NCBI GenBank assembly: GCA_024693045.1
Contig: JAILLQ010000004.1
Coordinates: 1-64,000, forward strand
From: Treponema sp.
GTDB lineage: Bacteria; Spirochaetota; Spirochaetia; Treponematales; Treponemataceae
Direction: 5' to 3'
DNA: 64,000 nucleotides
The notes under the pieces were generated by a model. It saw nothing but the letters and a program-made list of their open reading frames with translations, ran no database searches and was not told the origin of the DNA. This document shows, in pieces, positions 10,674 to 20,381 of the stretch (position 1 is its first letter; every line of letters starts with the position of its first letter). Both the position numbers and the translations under genes were made by a program.

Positions 10674-10796
10674 CATTATTTTCTCCCGAAAGATTAAAAA
10701 CAAAATCTCTCTTCATTTCTTTATCGGAAGACTAAAAAAAGAGTTAAGGATTTTTTAAGATTTTATAATAGAAGAAAGTAAGATTTTAAATAAAAA

Positions 10797-10825
10797 AAAG
10801 ACATCTGAATTATTCAGATGTCTTT
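10797..10825 (-). terminator. Terminator downstream of tRNA-Lys cluster (minus strand)
   Basis: Perfect inverted repeat AAAGACATCTGAA-TTA-TTCAGATGTCTTT with T-run in minus orientation. Confidence 0.8.
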
Positions 10826-10830
10826 CGGGT

Positions 10831-10903
10831 TGAGCCATGCAGGGATCGAACCTGCGACCCACAGATTAAGAGTCTGTTGCTCTACCAGCTGAGCTAATGG
10901 CCC
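10831..10903 (-). tRNA. tRNA-Lys(CTT)
   Basis: Cloverleaf foldable; GGGCCATTAGCTCAGCTGGTAGAGCAACAGACTCTTAATCTGTGGGTCGCAGGTTCGATCCCTGCATGGCTCA; anticodon loop CTCTTAA. Confidence 0.95.
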
Positions 10904-10913
10904 ATTTTTTTAT

Positions 10914-10987
10914 TGCGTCCGACAGGATTCGAACCTGCTACAACCGGATTCGAAGTCCGGGACTCTATCCAGATGAGCTACGGGCGC
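10914..10987 (-). tRNA. tRNA-Arg(TCG)
   Basis: Minus strand GCGCCCGTAGCTCATCTGGATAGAGTCCCGGACTTCGAATCCGGTTGTAGCAGGTTCGAATCCTGTCGGACGCA; anticodon loop CTTCGAA. Confidence 0.93.
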
Positions 10988-11018
10988 AATTTCCGCATCT
11001 CTTAGAGTAAGCGGATTG

Positions 11019-11091
11019 GGTGCCTGATGGGGGTCGAACCCACGACAACCAGATCCACAATCTGGCGCTCTACCACTGAACTACAGGCACC
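11019..11091 (-). tRNA. tRNA-His(GTG)
   Basis: Minus strand GGTGCCTGTAGTTCAGTGGTAGAGCGCCAGATTGTGGATCTGGTTGTCGTGGGTTCGACCCCCATCAGGCACC; anticodon loop TTGTGGA. Confidence 0.95.
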
Positions 11092-11194
11092 AAGTTTTCT
11101 GTCGTGATGTAAATATAGTTTTTCTCAAAAAAATAGTCAATACATCTTATTATTTTTTTTTAAACTTTTTTTTCAAAAACAAAGGGCTCAACCC

Positions 11195-11223
11195 TTGACA
11201 CTTTTTTGTTGTTTATATATATT
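11195..11223 (+). promoter_or_regulatory. sigma70-type promoter of tRNA-Leu/Gly/Gly group
   Basis: TTGACA (11195-11200) - 17 bp - TATATT (11218-11223), upstream of tRNA-Leu. Confidence 0.75.
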
Positions 11224-11273
11224 CTTATACATCGCCGAACGATGTTGTCTATTGTACAACAGGTTCGAATCTA

Positions 11274-11353
11274 GCGAAAGTGGTGAAATTGGCAGACACG
11301 CTAGACTTAGGATCTAGTGCTTCGGCGTGAGGGTTCAAGTCCCTCCTTTCGCA
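11274..11353 (+). tRNA. tRNA-Leu(TAG)
   Basis: Cloverleaf with class II variable arm; anticodon stem-loop CTAGA-CTTAGGA-TCTAG. Confidence 0.93.
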
Positions 11354-11367
11354 AGAAAACTTAATAT

Positions 11368-11439
11368 GCGGAAATAGCTCAGTGGTAGAGCGCCACCTTG
11401 CCAAGGTGGATGTCGCGGGTCCGACTCCCGTTTTCCGCT
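11368..11439 (+). tRNA. tRNA-Gly(GCC), copy 1
   Basis: GCGGAAATAGCTCAGTGGTAGAGCGCCACCTTGCCAAGGTGGATGTCGCGGGTCCGACTCCCGTTTTCCGCT; anticodon loop TTGCCAA. Confidence 0.95.
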
Positions 11440-11470
11440 CTACTAAAATGGCCGGTATACGCCAATATTT

Positions 11471-11542
11471 GCGGAAATAGCTCAGTGGTAGAGCGCCACC
11501 TTGCCAAGGTGGATGTCGCGGGTCCGACTCCCGTTTTCCGCT
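11471..11542 (+). tRNA. tRNA-Gly(GCC), copy 2 (identical to copy 1)
   Basis: Exact 72-nt repeat of 11368-11439. Confidence 0.95.
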
Positions 11543-11550
11543 CTAACTGA

Positions 11551-11583
11551 AAAGCGATTAAGGCAACTTAATCGCTTTTTTAT
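11551..11583 (+). terminator. Terminator after tRNA-Gly pair
   Basis: AAAGCGATTAAG-GCAA-CTTAATCGCTTT followed by T-run. Confidence 0.85.
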
Positions 11584-11604
11584 TTTTGTTTTAAGGAGCT
11601 CAAA

Positions 11605-12900
11605 GTGAAACTCACAACAGAATTCACTAATCTTGAAAAATCAGCTGTAAAATTAACAGTAACCGTTTCAAAGAAAGATGTTCAGGAAAGTTACAATGAC
11701 ATCGTTTCAAAGTATGTAAAAAATGCGCAGATTCCAGGTTTCCGAAAAGGACATGTACCTGCTAATGTTTTGGAAAGAAAGTACGGAGAAGCCATCAAAG
11801 CTGATGCAATGAGCGAACTTATCGACAAATCCTTGAACGAAGTATTTGAAAAAGAAACAGAAAATCGCCCTCTTCCTTACCAGCAGCCAATTATGGACAA
11901 AGTTCCAGAGTTCGATACAACAAAAGACTTGGTTTACACAGTTACATTTGACGTATTCCCAAAAGTTAGCGTAAAAGATTTCAAGGGAATCGAAATTAAG
12001 GAACCTCAGGTTACTCTTGGAGACAAAGAACTTGAAGACGAACTTAAGGCAATTCAGGAAAGAAATGCTATTGTAATGGACAAAAAGTCTGATGAAAAAG
12101 CCGAAAAAGACAACATCGTAACAGTTGACTACAGCGAAGAAAACGGAGAAAACCGCAACGGATTCGTATTTACAGTAGGCGCTGCTGATGATGTTTACAA
12201 AATCAGCGACGATGTAATCGGAATGAAAAAAGATGAATCTAAAGAAGTAACTAAAGATTCAAAGAAAATTAAAATTACTGTAAAAGCAATCAAAACTCGC
12301 CAGCTTCCAGCCTTAGATGATGATCTTGCACAGGATGTAAGCGAAAAATTCAAGACATTGGACGATCTTAAAGCAGATATCCGAAGAAACCTTGAAGTCG
12401 CTAAAAACAGAAAAATTTCAGAAATCAAAAGCCAGTCGCTTCTTGAACAGCTTGTAGAAAAGAATCCATTTGATATTCCAGCTTCAATGCTCGCTGCAGA
12501 ACTTGATGGTCGCTGGAGAATGATGGCTCAGCAGTTCCAGACAAGCCCAGAACAGCTTGAAAAAATGATTACAGCTTCAGGCCAGACAAAAGAAGCTATG
12601 CTCGAACAGTGGACTGGGGACAGCGAAAAAATGCTTAAGAGCAGAATTATCGTTGACAGCCTTCTCAAAGAAAAAAATATCTCTGTTACTCCAGAAGAAA
12701 TTGAAGAACAGTACAAGAAAATCGCTGAAGAAGGCGGAATGGACGTAGAAGAAGTAAAGAAACACTACTCTGACCCACGTTCAAAAGAATGGCTCATCGA
12801 TGACACTAAAGAACAGAAACTTTACGAAGAACTTTACAAAGAAGTAAAAGTTTCAAAGGGTGACAAAGTATCTTTCGCTGACTTGTTTGCTGCAAAATAA
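11605..12900 (+). CDS. tig: Trigger factor (peptidyl-prolyl isomerase), GTG start
   Basis: PGFRKGHVPANVLERKYG motif; overall trigger factor architecture; upstream of clpP/clpX. Confidence 0.95.
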   Translation: MKLTTEFTNLEKSAVKLTVTVSKKDVQESYNDIVSKYVKNAQIPGFRKGHVPANVLERKYGEAIKADAMSELIDKSLNEVFEKETENRPLPYQQPIMDKVPEFDTTKDLVYTVTFDVFPKVSVKDFKGIEIKEPQVTLGDKELEDELKAIQERNAIVMDKKSDEKAEKDNIVTVDYSEENGENRNGFVFTVGAADDVYKISDDVIGMKKDESKEVTKDSKKIKITVKAIKTRQLPALDDDLAQDVSEKFKTLDDLKADIRRNLEVAKNRKISEIKSQSLLEQLVEKNPFDIPASMLAAELDGRWRMMAQQFQTSPEQLEKMITASGQTKEAMLEQWTGDSEKMLKSRIIVDSLLKEKNISVTPEEIEEQYKKIAEEGGMDVEEVKKHYSDPRSKEWLIDDTKEQKLYEELYKEVKVSKGDKVSFADLFAAK

Positions 12901-12922
12901 TTTACCCTTCAATTAAAAGAAC

Positions 12923-12970
12923 AAATGGGCTGGCACAAAAAAACATTTCTTTTTGGCAGCCCATTTTTTT
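12923..12970 (+). terminator. Terminator after tig
   Basis: AAATGGGCTG ... CAGCCCATTT then T-run. Confidence 0.8.
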
Positions 12971-12999
12971 TTGACATTTGGATAGTTAAACCATTATAT
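12971..12999 (+). promoter_or_regulatory. sigma70-type promoter for clpP
   Basis: TTGACA (12971-12976) - 17 bp - TTATAT (12994-12999), AAGGAT then ATG 13015/13018. Confidence 0.7.
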
Positions 13000-13014
13000 T
13001 TATTATAAGGATTT

Positions 13015-13620
13015 ATGATGAACGAACAGATGAATACATTAGTACCCTACGTAATTGAAAAAAGCGGAAACGGGGAAAGATCTTTTGATATTTTTTCACG
13101 TCTTTTAAAAGACCGTATCATTTTCGTAGATGGCGAAATTAACGATGCAACAGCAGATTTAGTTGTTGCACAGATTCTTTACCTCGAATCAGAAAACCCG
13201 GAAAAAGATATCAGCATTTATATCAACTCTCCAGGTGGTTCTGTAACCGCAGGATTAGCAATTTACGACACAATGCAGTATGTAAAATGCCCTATTCAGA
13301 CAATTTGCCTGGGTCAGGCAGCCAGCATGGGAGCTTTCCTTCTTGCCGGCGGTTCTAAAGGTAAAAGATACGCTCTTCCATCTTCAAGAGTGATGATTCA
13401 CCAACCTTGGGGCGGCGTTGAAGGTCAGGAAACAGACATTGCAATTCACGCAAAAGAAATTAAACGCTTGAAGGAACTTTCAATTAAACATTTTGCAGAA
13501 CATACTGGAAAAGATTACGACCAGGTTGCAAAAGACATGGAAAGAGACTTCTTTATGAGTGCAGACGAAGCTTTAGAATACGGAATCGTTGATAAAGTTA
13601 TGAAAGGGAGAAAGAAGTAA
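13015..13620 (+). CDS. clpP: ATP-dependent Clp protease proteolytic subunit
   Basis: [35 protein letters not shown] catalytic Ser/His region. Confidence 0.98.
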   Translation: MMNEQMNTLVPYVIEKSGNGERSFDIFSRLLKDRIIFVDGEINDATADLVVAQILYLESENPEKDISIYINSPGGSVTAGLAIYDTMQYVKCPIQTICLGQAASMGAFLLAGGSKGKRYALPSSRVMIHQPWGGVEGQETDIAIHAKEIKRLKELSIKHFAEHTGKDYDQVAKDMERDFFMSADEALEYGIVDKVMKGRKK

Positions 13621-14891
13621 TGAGAAGATTTGGTAGTGATACACCTTACTGCTCTTTTTGTGGAAAACCGGCTGACCAGAATCATCGTCTTGTAGCTGCT
13701 CCTTCTGGAAATATTCATATCTGTAATAACTGTATTTCAGTTTGTCTTGATATTTTGCGCCAGGAAGAAGAAAACATTGCACCTATTCAGCTTTCCGAAG
13801 TTCCAACACCAAAAGAATTCAAAGAATTTTTGGATCAGTATATCATCGGGCAGGACGAAGCAAAAAAAGTTCTTTCTGTAGCTGTATACAATCACTACAA
13901 AAGAATGTCTGTTTCAAAACTTGAACAGAAAACAGGTGATGTTAAAATTGAAAAATCAAATATTCTTCTCATAGGTCCAACAGGAAGCGGTAAAACCCTT
14001 CTTGCAAAAACTCTTGCAGAAAAATTAAAGGTTCCTTTCGCAATTGCAGATGCAACTACTCTCACAGAAGCCGGTTATGTAGGAGAAGACGTAGAAAACG
14101 TACTTCTAAAACTTATCAATGCCGCTGACGGAGATATTGCGGCTGCAGAAAGAGGAATTATTTTTATCGATGAAATAGATAAAATTGCCCGTAAAAGCGA
14201 AAACACTTCTATAACACGAGATGTTAGTGGAGAAGGTGTTCAGCAGGCTCTTTTAAAAATTATCGAAGGTACACAGGCAAGCGTTCCTCCTCAGGGCGGA
14301 AGAAAGCATCCAAACCAGGAAATGCTCCAGATAGATACAACAAACATCCTCTTTATCTTAGGAGGAGCTTTTGTGGGTCTGGATAAAATTATCGAACAGA
14401 GAACTGCGGAACACTCAATGGGATTTGGTTCAAATGTTGGCCAGCTTTCTCCAGAACAGCAGAGAGAACTCCTTTCTCTATGTACTCCAGATGACTTAGT
14501 AAAATTTGGTATCATTCCAGAATTAATCGGTCGTATGCCAATGCATGTAGCCTTAAAAGAGCTTACAAAAGACGATCTTGTAAACATTCTTACTGAACCA
14601 AAAAATGCTATTACAAAGCAGTTCCAAGCTTCTTTTGCTATGGATGATCTGGACTTACAGTTTACAGACGATGCAATTGAAGAAATTGCAAACGAAGCAA
14701 TCAGACAAAAAACAGGAGCACGAGGACTTCGTTCTATTGTTGAAAAGCTCTTGAATGATACAATGTACGAAATTCCAAGTATAAAAGGTCACAAGCAGCT
14801 TATAATCAGCAAAGAAATGGTAAGGGCAAAGGGCAAAATAGACTTAAAGAAACATCTTAAAATCGACGAAACTCCTGCCCTTTCATCATAA
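13620..14891 (+). CDS. clpX: Clp protease ATP-binding subunit ClpX
   Basis: N-term zinc finger [32 protein letters not shown]; overlaps clpP stop. Confidence 0.98.
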   Translation: MRRFGSDTPYCSFCGKPADQNHRLVAAPSGNIHICNNCISVCLDILRQEEENIAPIQLSEVPTPKEFKEFLDQYIIGQDEAKKVLSVAVYNHYKRMSVSKLEQKTGDVKIEKSNILLIGPTGSGKTLLAKTLAEKLKVPFAIADATTLTEAGYVGEDVENVLLKLINAADGDIAAAERGIIFIDEIDKIARKSENTSITRDVSGEGVQQALLKIIEGTQASVPPQGGRKHPNQEMLQIDTTNILFILGGAFVGLDKIIEQRTAEHSMGFGSNVGQLSPEQQRELLSLCTPDDLVKFGIIPELIGRMPMHVALKELTKDDLVNILTEPKNAITKQFQASFAMDDLDLQFTDDAIEEIANEAIRQKTGARGLRSIVEKLLNDTMYEIPSIKGHKQLIISKEMVRAKGKIDLKKHLKIDETPALSS

Positions 14892-14919
14892 AACGCTTGG
14901 ATAAAGTGTATAAAGCAAG

Positions 14920-14950
14920 AACCCCGGCTTCAAAACCGGGGTTTATTTAT
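14920..14950. terminator. Terminator between convergent clpX and glycosyltransferase genes
   Basis: AACCCCGG-CTTCAAAA-CCGGGGTT followed by TTATTTATTTT. Confidence 0.8.
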
Positions 14951-16062
14951 TTTAATAAAGTTTTTGCAATTTCAATTGTTTTTGAAACCGTACTTTCCCA
15001 GTTGAAAAGTTTTGCCCTTTCCAAACCTTTTTGAATCATGCCTGCACAAAGCAAAGGTTCTGAAGCAAGTTTTTCAAACACTTTGACAAAATCTGTAAGG
15101 TTATCAGGATCAAAGAACAAAGCCGCATCCCCTGCAATCTCTGGAAGAACCCCAGAAGAAGCACAGGCAACAGGAACACCTGTAGCCATAGCTTCGAGAA
15201 CAGGTAAACCTACCCCCTCATTTACAGCCGGAAAAATCAAGCCCTGAGAACCTGAGTACAAGAGAGGAAAACTTTCATGAGGAAAGTAACCTGTAAGAAA
15301 AATATCTGAAGCATAAGGAGAATCAAAAGTTGCTTTATGAACTTCCGCTGAATGAGGCCCGTCACTTCCACAAATAACAAGTCTGTGTGGCAATCCTGTT
15401 TTTTTCTTAAATTCACTAAAGGCTCTTATTAATTCAATATGTTTTTTTTCAGGACCTGAAAGGCGCGATCCATAAATAAAATAAGGCTTTCGGATTGCAA
15501 AAGGCTTTATATCAATACTTTCTTCATCCAGTTGAATTTGAGGGTAAAAGAGTTTGTGGTCTATTCCATTATAAACAACTTCTATTTTATTCCCGTCAAT
15601 TCCATGTGAAATCAAATCATTTTTTATGAAATTACTGGCTGCAATAATCTTTTGAACTTTAAAAAGCCCCCTTTTAATCTGTATTTTCTGAATCCAGTCT
15701 TTTTTACCTTCCACCATAGATGAAAGAACAGTATTTACCACCGCAATTCCAGGAACCTTAAAACTTATAGGAAGAACTTTTTCCGGAGCGGAATACAAAA
15801 CAAGGTCATACTTTCTAGACTGGGCAAATTTATTTACAGAAGTAAAATGCCAGGTACGTTCTGCACTCAAATTATCCTGAACAGAAACTGGTACAAAAGA
15901 TATATCCTTTCCAGAAGTATATGTAAATCTATCTATTTCTGAACCAAAAAGTTCAAAATGCACATCTTCGTTTTCGCTTAAAACAGATGAAAATGAAAGC
16001 ATATAGGTTCCAATCCCGCTTCTTGCGTGATCACAACCAAAAGTGTCAACACCAATTATCAT
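14947..16062 (-). CDS. Glycosyltransferase family 1/4-type (GT-B)
   Basis: GSRLSGPEKKHIELIRAFSEF; FPAVNEGVGLPVLEAMATGVPVACASSGVLPEIAGDAALFFDP. Start taken as ATG 16062 because the GTG at 16068 is 2 nt from a -10-like hexamer. Confidence 0.88.
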   Translation of the reverse strand: MIIGVDTFGCDHARSGIGTYMLSFSSVLSENEDVHFELFGSEIDRFTYTSGKDISFVPVSVQDNLSAERTWHFTSVNKFAQSRKYDLVLYSAPEKVLPISFKVPGIAVVNTVLSSMVEGKKDWIQKIQIKRGLFKVQKIIAASNFIKNDLISHGIDGNKIEVVYNGIDHKLFYPQIQLDEESIDIKPFAIRKPYFIYGSRLSGPEKKHIELIRAFSEFKKKTGLPHRLVICGSDGPHSAEVHKATFDSPYASDIFLTGYFPHESFPLLYSGSQGLIFPAVNEGVGLPVLEAMATGVPVACASSGVLPEIAGDAALFFDPDNLTDFVKVFEKLASEPLLCAGMIQKGLERAKLFNWESTVSKTIEIAKTLLK

Positions 16063-16109
16063 AATCACCTATTATAGCACAAGTTTATTTGCTATGCTAT
16101 AATTTACTC

Positions 16110-17246
16110 ATGATAGAAAATCCGGTATTTAAAGAATTCCCTTCAGAAATTTTAGAAAATCTTGAAAAATTAAACATAACAAAGCCTACAAAAGTTCAGG
16201 AAAGAATTATTCCAATCATTCTCGAAAATAAAAATGTAGTTTTTCAATCTGAAACAGGAACAGGAAAGACTTTTGCATACTTGCTGCCAATTCTAAAAGA
16301 TATTACAGATTCTTTAATCGCTAATCCTCAGGATACTTCGGTAAAAGCGATAGTGTGCGCCCCAACTTTCGAACTTGCATCACAAATTAACCAGGCGGCA
16401 AAAAGCATTTCCAGCATAAAAACAGCCCTTTTTATCGGAAGTTCACCTATAAAAAGACAGATAGAAAGCCTTAAAGACAGACCTCTTATAGTTATTGGAA
16501 CACCGTCAAGACTTGTTGAACTAATCCGATTAAAGAAACTAAAAGTTCAAAAAACTAAATTTATAGTATTTGACGAAGCAGACAGACTTATAAAGAAAGA
16601 ATTGATAGAAGAATGCTCGGAGCTAAAAAAATCTCTTTCAGAAAGCATAATCACAATCGCCTGCTCCGCTACGCTTTCAAACAAGGTAAAAGATTTTTTT
16701 TCCAATTCAAGCATTGAAATATTGCCAGAAGAAGATGTTTTAAAAAGAAATATAAGTCACTGGGCTTTATACGCTGAAAACAGAGACAAAATTGACCTTT
16801 TGCGAAAATTCTTATTAGCGGAAAAACCTGAAAAAGCCTTAATCTTTACAAGCAGAGCTGACCAGGTTGAAAATATTTACTCAAAACTTTCCTATAAAAA
16901 AATCGATTGTATGGCTCTTCATGCAAAATCCGACAAAGTAAGCCGAAAAGCAGCCATAGATAAATTCCGAAGTGGAAAAGCTAATATTCTAATAACAAGT
17001 GATCTTTCTGCCCGTGGGTTAGACATACAGAATATAAGCCATGTGATACAAATGGACTTACCTAGAGACAGAGATTTTTTTATTCACCGTGCAGGTCGAA
17101 CAGCAAGAGCCGGTAAAAAAGGAATAAATGTTCTTATAGGAGATGAATACGAATTAAAAGAGTTTGCCCTTTTGGAAAAAAAATTAGGCTTTGTTGTATA
17201 CCCAAAAGAAGTCCGGGAAGGTCAAGTTCTAGCCCCTATCTTATAA
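16110..17246 (+). CDS. DEAD-box RNA helicase
   Basis: SETGTGKTFAYLLP, VFDEADRLI, SATL, HRAGRTARAG helicase motifs. Confidence 0.95.
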   Translation: MIENPVFKEFPSEILENLEKLNITKPTKVQERIIPIILENKNVVFQSETGTGKTFAYLLPILKDITDSLIANPQDTSVKAIVCAPTFELASQINQAAKSISSIKTALFIGSSPIKRQIESLKDRPLIVIGTPSRLVELIRLKKLKVQKTKFIVFDEADRLIKKELIEECSELKKSLSESIITIACSATLSNKVKDFFSNSSIEILPEEDVLKRNISHWALYAENRDKIDLLRKFLLAEKPEKALIFTSRADQVENIYSKLSYKKIDCMALHAKSDKVSRKAAIDKFRSGKANILITSDLSARGLDIQNISHVIQMDLPRDRDFFIHRAGRTARAGKKGINVLIGDEYELKEFALLEKKLGFVVYPKEVREGQVLAPIL

Positions 17247-17307
17247 TTGAAATACAATAGCTAAATCGGTATAATTATATTTCACTGTTAATAAACTTGA
17301 GGTTACT

Positions 17308-20300
17308 GTGTTTTTAAAAAGTCTTGATATTTTTGGATTTAAATCATTTGCCGACCGTACTCACATTGATTTTGCAGACGGAATCACAGCCCTTCTTGGT
17401 CCAAACGGATGTGGAAAGAGTAATGTAGTAGACGCTATAAAATGGGTACTTGCAGAAAATAAGGCAAAAAATCTTCGTGCAGCAGAAAAGACAGATGTTA
17501 TTTTTAATGGAACAGAAAGAAGACCTGCTTTAAATGTTGCAGAAGTAACACTTACAATGAGCAATGAAAACGGACTTCTACCTATGGAAGAATCTGAAAT
17601 TGCCATTAAACGCAGACTCTACCGTTCTGGAGAACAGCAGTATTTTATAAACAACAGAGAAGTAAGCGGAAGAGAAATTATAAAATTATTTATGGATACT
17701 GGTGTTGGTAAATCTTCGTATTCCATTATGGAACAGGGACAGGTTAGCCAGATTCTTTCATCTAAACCAGAAGACCGCCGTTACATCTTTGAAGAAGCTG
17801 CCGGTATCAGCCGTTCAAAAGCCGAAGTTGCAATTGCTGAAAGGGAATTACAGCAGACTCGACTTAACATGCAGCAAATAGAAGTTTCTATGGCTGAAAT
17901 TAAGCGTAGTTACGATTCCTTAAAAGTTCAGGCAGAAAAAACAATCAAATACCGAAAAGTCAAAGAAGATATTTTTAATTATGAGCTCGACATCGCCCTT
18001 CTCCGCCTGAAAAACTTTGTAACAGACAAAGTTCATCACGAACAAGAATTAGTTGAAGTAACAAAAAAACGAGACGAAGTTAGAGCTGAAATAGAAGAAA
18101 TTCAGAATACAATTTCTGAAAACATGGATAAAGTAAAAGAAATGCAGGAAAAAGTATATTCCATGCAGGCAGAACTTATCCGAATTCAGCAGGAAAAGAG
18201 CGGTAAAGTTGACCTTTCAAACCAGTTGAACAGTCAGGCACGCACAATAAAGGAAAAAATTGCTACTCTTGAAATTAGAAAAAATGCAATTGAAGAAAAT
18301 ATAGAAAATCTTCAGGATGAAATTGATGAACAGGAAGCAGAACTTCATTCTAAAGAAAAGCAACTTGCAGAAGTAGAAAAGAACATTACTGACTTCCAGG
18401 AAAACATATCAACTGCATCGACTCAGATTACAAATAACCAGATAAAAGTTACTGAAAACCGTGATAAAATTGCCGAACTTGATGAAGAACGCAAAGAACT
18501 ACAGAAGGAACTTGCAGGCATCACAGAAGACATCGTAACAATGCTTGATTCAAAGCTCAAAGATGCAGGTTTTTCAGGAAAAGTTATGCAGGAAGCAAAA
18601 GAAGGTCTTTTGAATTCCTTAAATAAATTAAAAATCTTCACTCAGGGCCGAAAAAATATCTTTACTGACTTTGCTGCCCAAAATCACGGACAGGAAGAAT
18701 GTATCAAAAATATAAAAGATGCAGCCGCTGCCTTTGAAGAATCAGAAAGTTTAATAGCAGAACTAGAAGAAAACCTCGAAAAATACGAGAAAGCTAGCCC
18801 AGCCTTTATAACAGAATTCCTTTCTCCTGAAGGAATCATGACAAAAAAACGTGAAATCGATGACAAAATTACAGCAAACCACAGTGAAATCGACAACATA
18901 AATACAGAAAACGAGAATCTTAGAAATGAAAACTCTGAACTTGCTGTTAAAATCGACGAGTACAAGGAAACTTGTAATAAACTTCGCGTAAACAAGGCTC
19001 AGATGGAAACTCAAATTCAGGCAGCTTTACAGCAAACCAGCCTTCTTCGACGAAACCTTGTTTCTGAACAAAATACACTTCGTTCTACAGAAGAAGAACT
19101 GGACCTGGAAAATAAAAATGCAGACGATTTAAAAGAAAGAATAGAAGAAATCGATTCCGAACTGGCTGAAATCGAACACCGAGGTTTGAAACTTGCCGAT
19201 GAACTTAAAGAGTTAGATGCTAAAATTGCCGAAAACAACTCCAATGTTAGTGGTAAAAAAGACAGGCTTATAAAAAAACAGGAAGAACAGAACCGCTGTC
19301 AGGCACAATTTGAACGCCTCACTCTTTCTCTAAATTCCAGCGATACAGAAATCAGGAATCTTAAGCAGAATTTCCAGGAACAGCATAGCCGTGACCTTAT
19401 GGAATTCGAAGAGCACATGTATAAAATTACAAAACCAACAGCAGAACTTAGAGAAATGCTGACTGCTGCAAAAGAACAACTTCGTTCTTGTGGTCAGGTA
19501 AACCTTATGGCTCCGGAAGAATTCAATGAGGTTAAAGACCGTTACGAAAGACAGAAGGCTAATTACGAAGATACACAAAAATCATTGGATAATCTTATCC
19601 GTGTAAGTGAAGAAATTAAATCAAAATCTTCGGAAATGTTCCTTGAAACTTACAATAAGATTAAAAAGAATTTCCATAATATGTTCCGCCGACTTTTTAA
19701 CGGAGGTCGTGCTGAGCTTAGACTTGAAGATCCTCAAAATGTTCTCACAAGCGGCATTGATATTCTTGCTCAGCCGCCTGGAAAGAAACTAGAAAGCATA
19801 GGTTTGCTCTCAGGTGGTGAAAAAACAATGACAGCAGTTGCCCTTCTCTTTGCAACTTACCAGGTTCGACCAAGTCCTTTCTGTCTTCTTGACGAAATTG
19901 ATGCTGCCCTTGACGACAAAAACGTTTCTAGTTTCGTTACAACGCTCGAAACTTTTGCAAACGTATCGCAGTACATAGTAATTACACACAACAAAAAGAC
20001 TGTAATGGGTGCTTCAACTATGTTGGGTATCACAATGGAAGAAAGTGGTGTAAGTAAGATTATTGCCCTTCGTCTCGATGAAGATATTAAAATCGGTGCA
20101 CAGGTAGATAAAGACCATAGCGACTTTATTGAAGAAGATGTTCCGCCTGAAGAAAACACTTTTATTCCTCCTCGTCCGCCTAAGCGAATCTATAATGCAG
20201 ATGGTACTATTACAGACCCTGAACTGGAACGCATAAAGAAAGAAGAGGCTGAAAGAAAAGCTGAAGAAAAACGACTTGCAAAAGAAGCCAAAAAAGCTGA

Positions 20301-20373
20301 AGAAGAAGCAGAAAAGGAAAACTTAAGCGAAAGTGAAGTAAGTGATTCATCTTCTGAAAAGCAGGAAGGATAA
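17308..20373 (+). CDS. smc: SMC-family chromosome segregation ATPase (GTG start)
   Basis: Walker A LLGPNGCGKSNVVDAIKWVL, signature LLSGGEKTMTAVALLFATY, Walker B FCLLDEIDAALDDKN; long coiled coils. Confidence 0.93.
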   Translation: MFLKSLDIFGFKSFADRTHIDFADGITALLGPNGCGKSNVVDAIKWVLAENKAKNLRAAEKTDVIFNGTERRPALNVAEVTLTMSNENGLLPMEESEIAIKRRLYRSGEQQYFINNREVSGREIIKLFMDTGVGKSSYSIMEQGQVSQILSSKPEDRRYIFEEAAGISRSKAEVAIAERELQQTRLNMQQIEVSMAEIKRSYDSLKVQAEKTIKYRKVKEDIFNYELDIALLRLKNFVTDKVHHEQELVEVTKKRDEVRAEIEEIQNTISENMDKVKEMQEKVYSMQAELIRIQQEKSGKVDLSNQLNSQARTIKEKIATLEIRKNAIEENIENLQDEIDEQEAELHSKEKQLAEVEKNITDFQENISTASTQITNNQIKVTENRDKIAELDEERKELQKELAGITEDIVTMLDSKLKDAGFSGKVMQEAKEGLLNSLNKLKIFTQGRKNIFTDFAAQNHGQEECIKNIKDAAAAFEESESLIAELEENLEKYEKASPAFITEFLSPEGIMTKKREIDDKITANHSEIDNINTENENLRNENSELAVKIDEYKETCNKLRVNKAQMETQIQAALQQTSLLRRNLVSEQNTLRSTEEELDLENKNADDLKERIEEIDSELAEIEHRGLKLADELKELDAKIAENNSNVSGKKDRLIKKQEEQNRCQAQFERLTLSLNSSDTEIRNLKQNFQEQHSRDLMEFEEHMYKITKPTAELREMLTAAKEQLRSCGQVNLMAPEEFNEVKDRYERQKANYEDTQKSLDNLIRVSEEIKSKSSEMFLETYNKIKKNFHNMFRRLFNGGRAELRLEDPQNVLTSGIDILAQPPGKKLESIGLLSGGEKTMTAVALLFATYQVRPSPFCLLDEIDAALDDKNVSSFVTTLETFANVSQYIVITHNKKTVMGASTMLGITMEESGVSKIIALRLDEDIKIGAQVDKDHSDFIEEDVPPEENTFIPPRPPKRIYNADGTITDPELERIKKEEAERKAEEKRLAKEAKKAEEEAEKENLSESEVSDSSSEKQEG

Positions 20374-20381
20374 ATTCTTAG

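Noticed and set aside
11368-11542. tRNA genes as an integration site for a mobile element
   Set aside because: No integrase, no att-like direct repeat beyond the tandem tRNA itself, flanks are housekeeping genes
18423-19578. Several minus-strand ORFs (72-103 aa) antisense to smc
   Set aside because: Ser/Phe/Leu-rich shadows of Glu/Lys-rich coiled-coil codons
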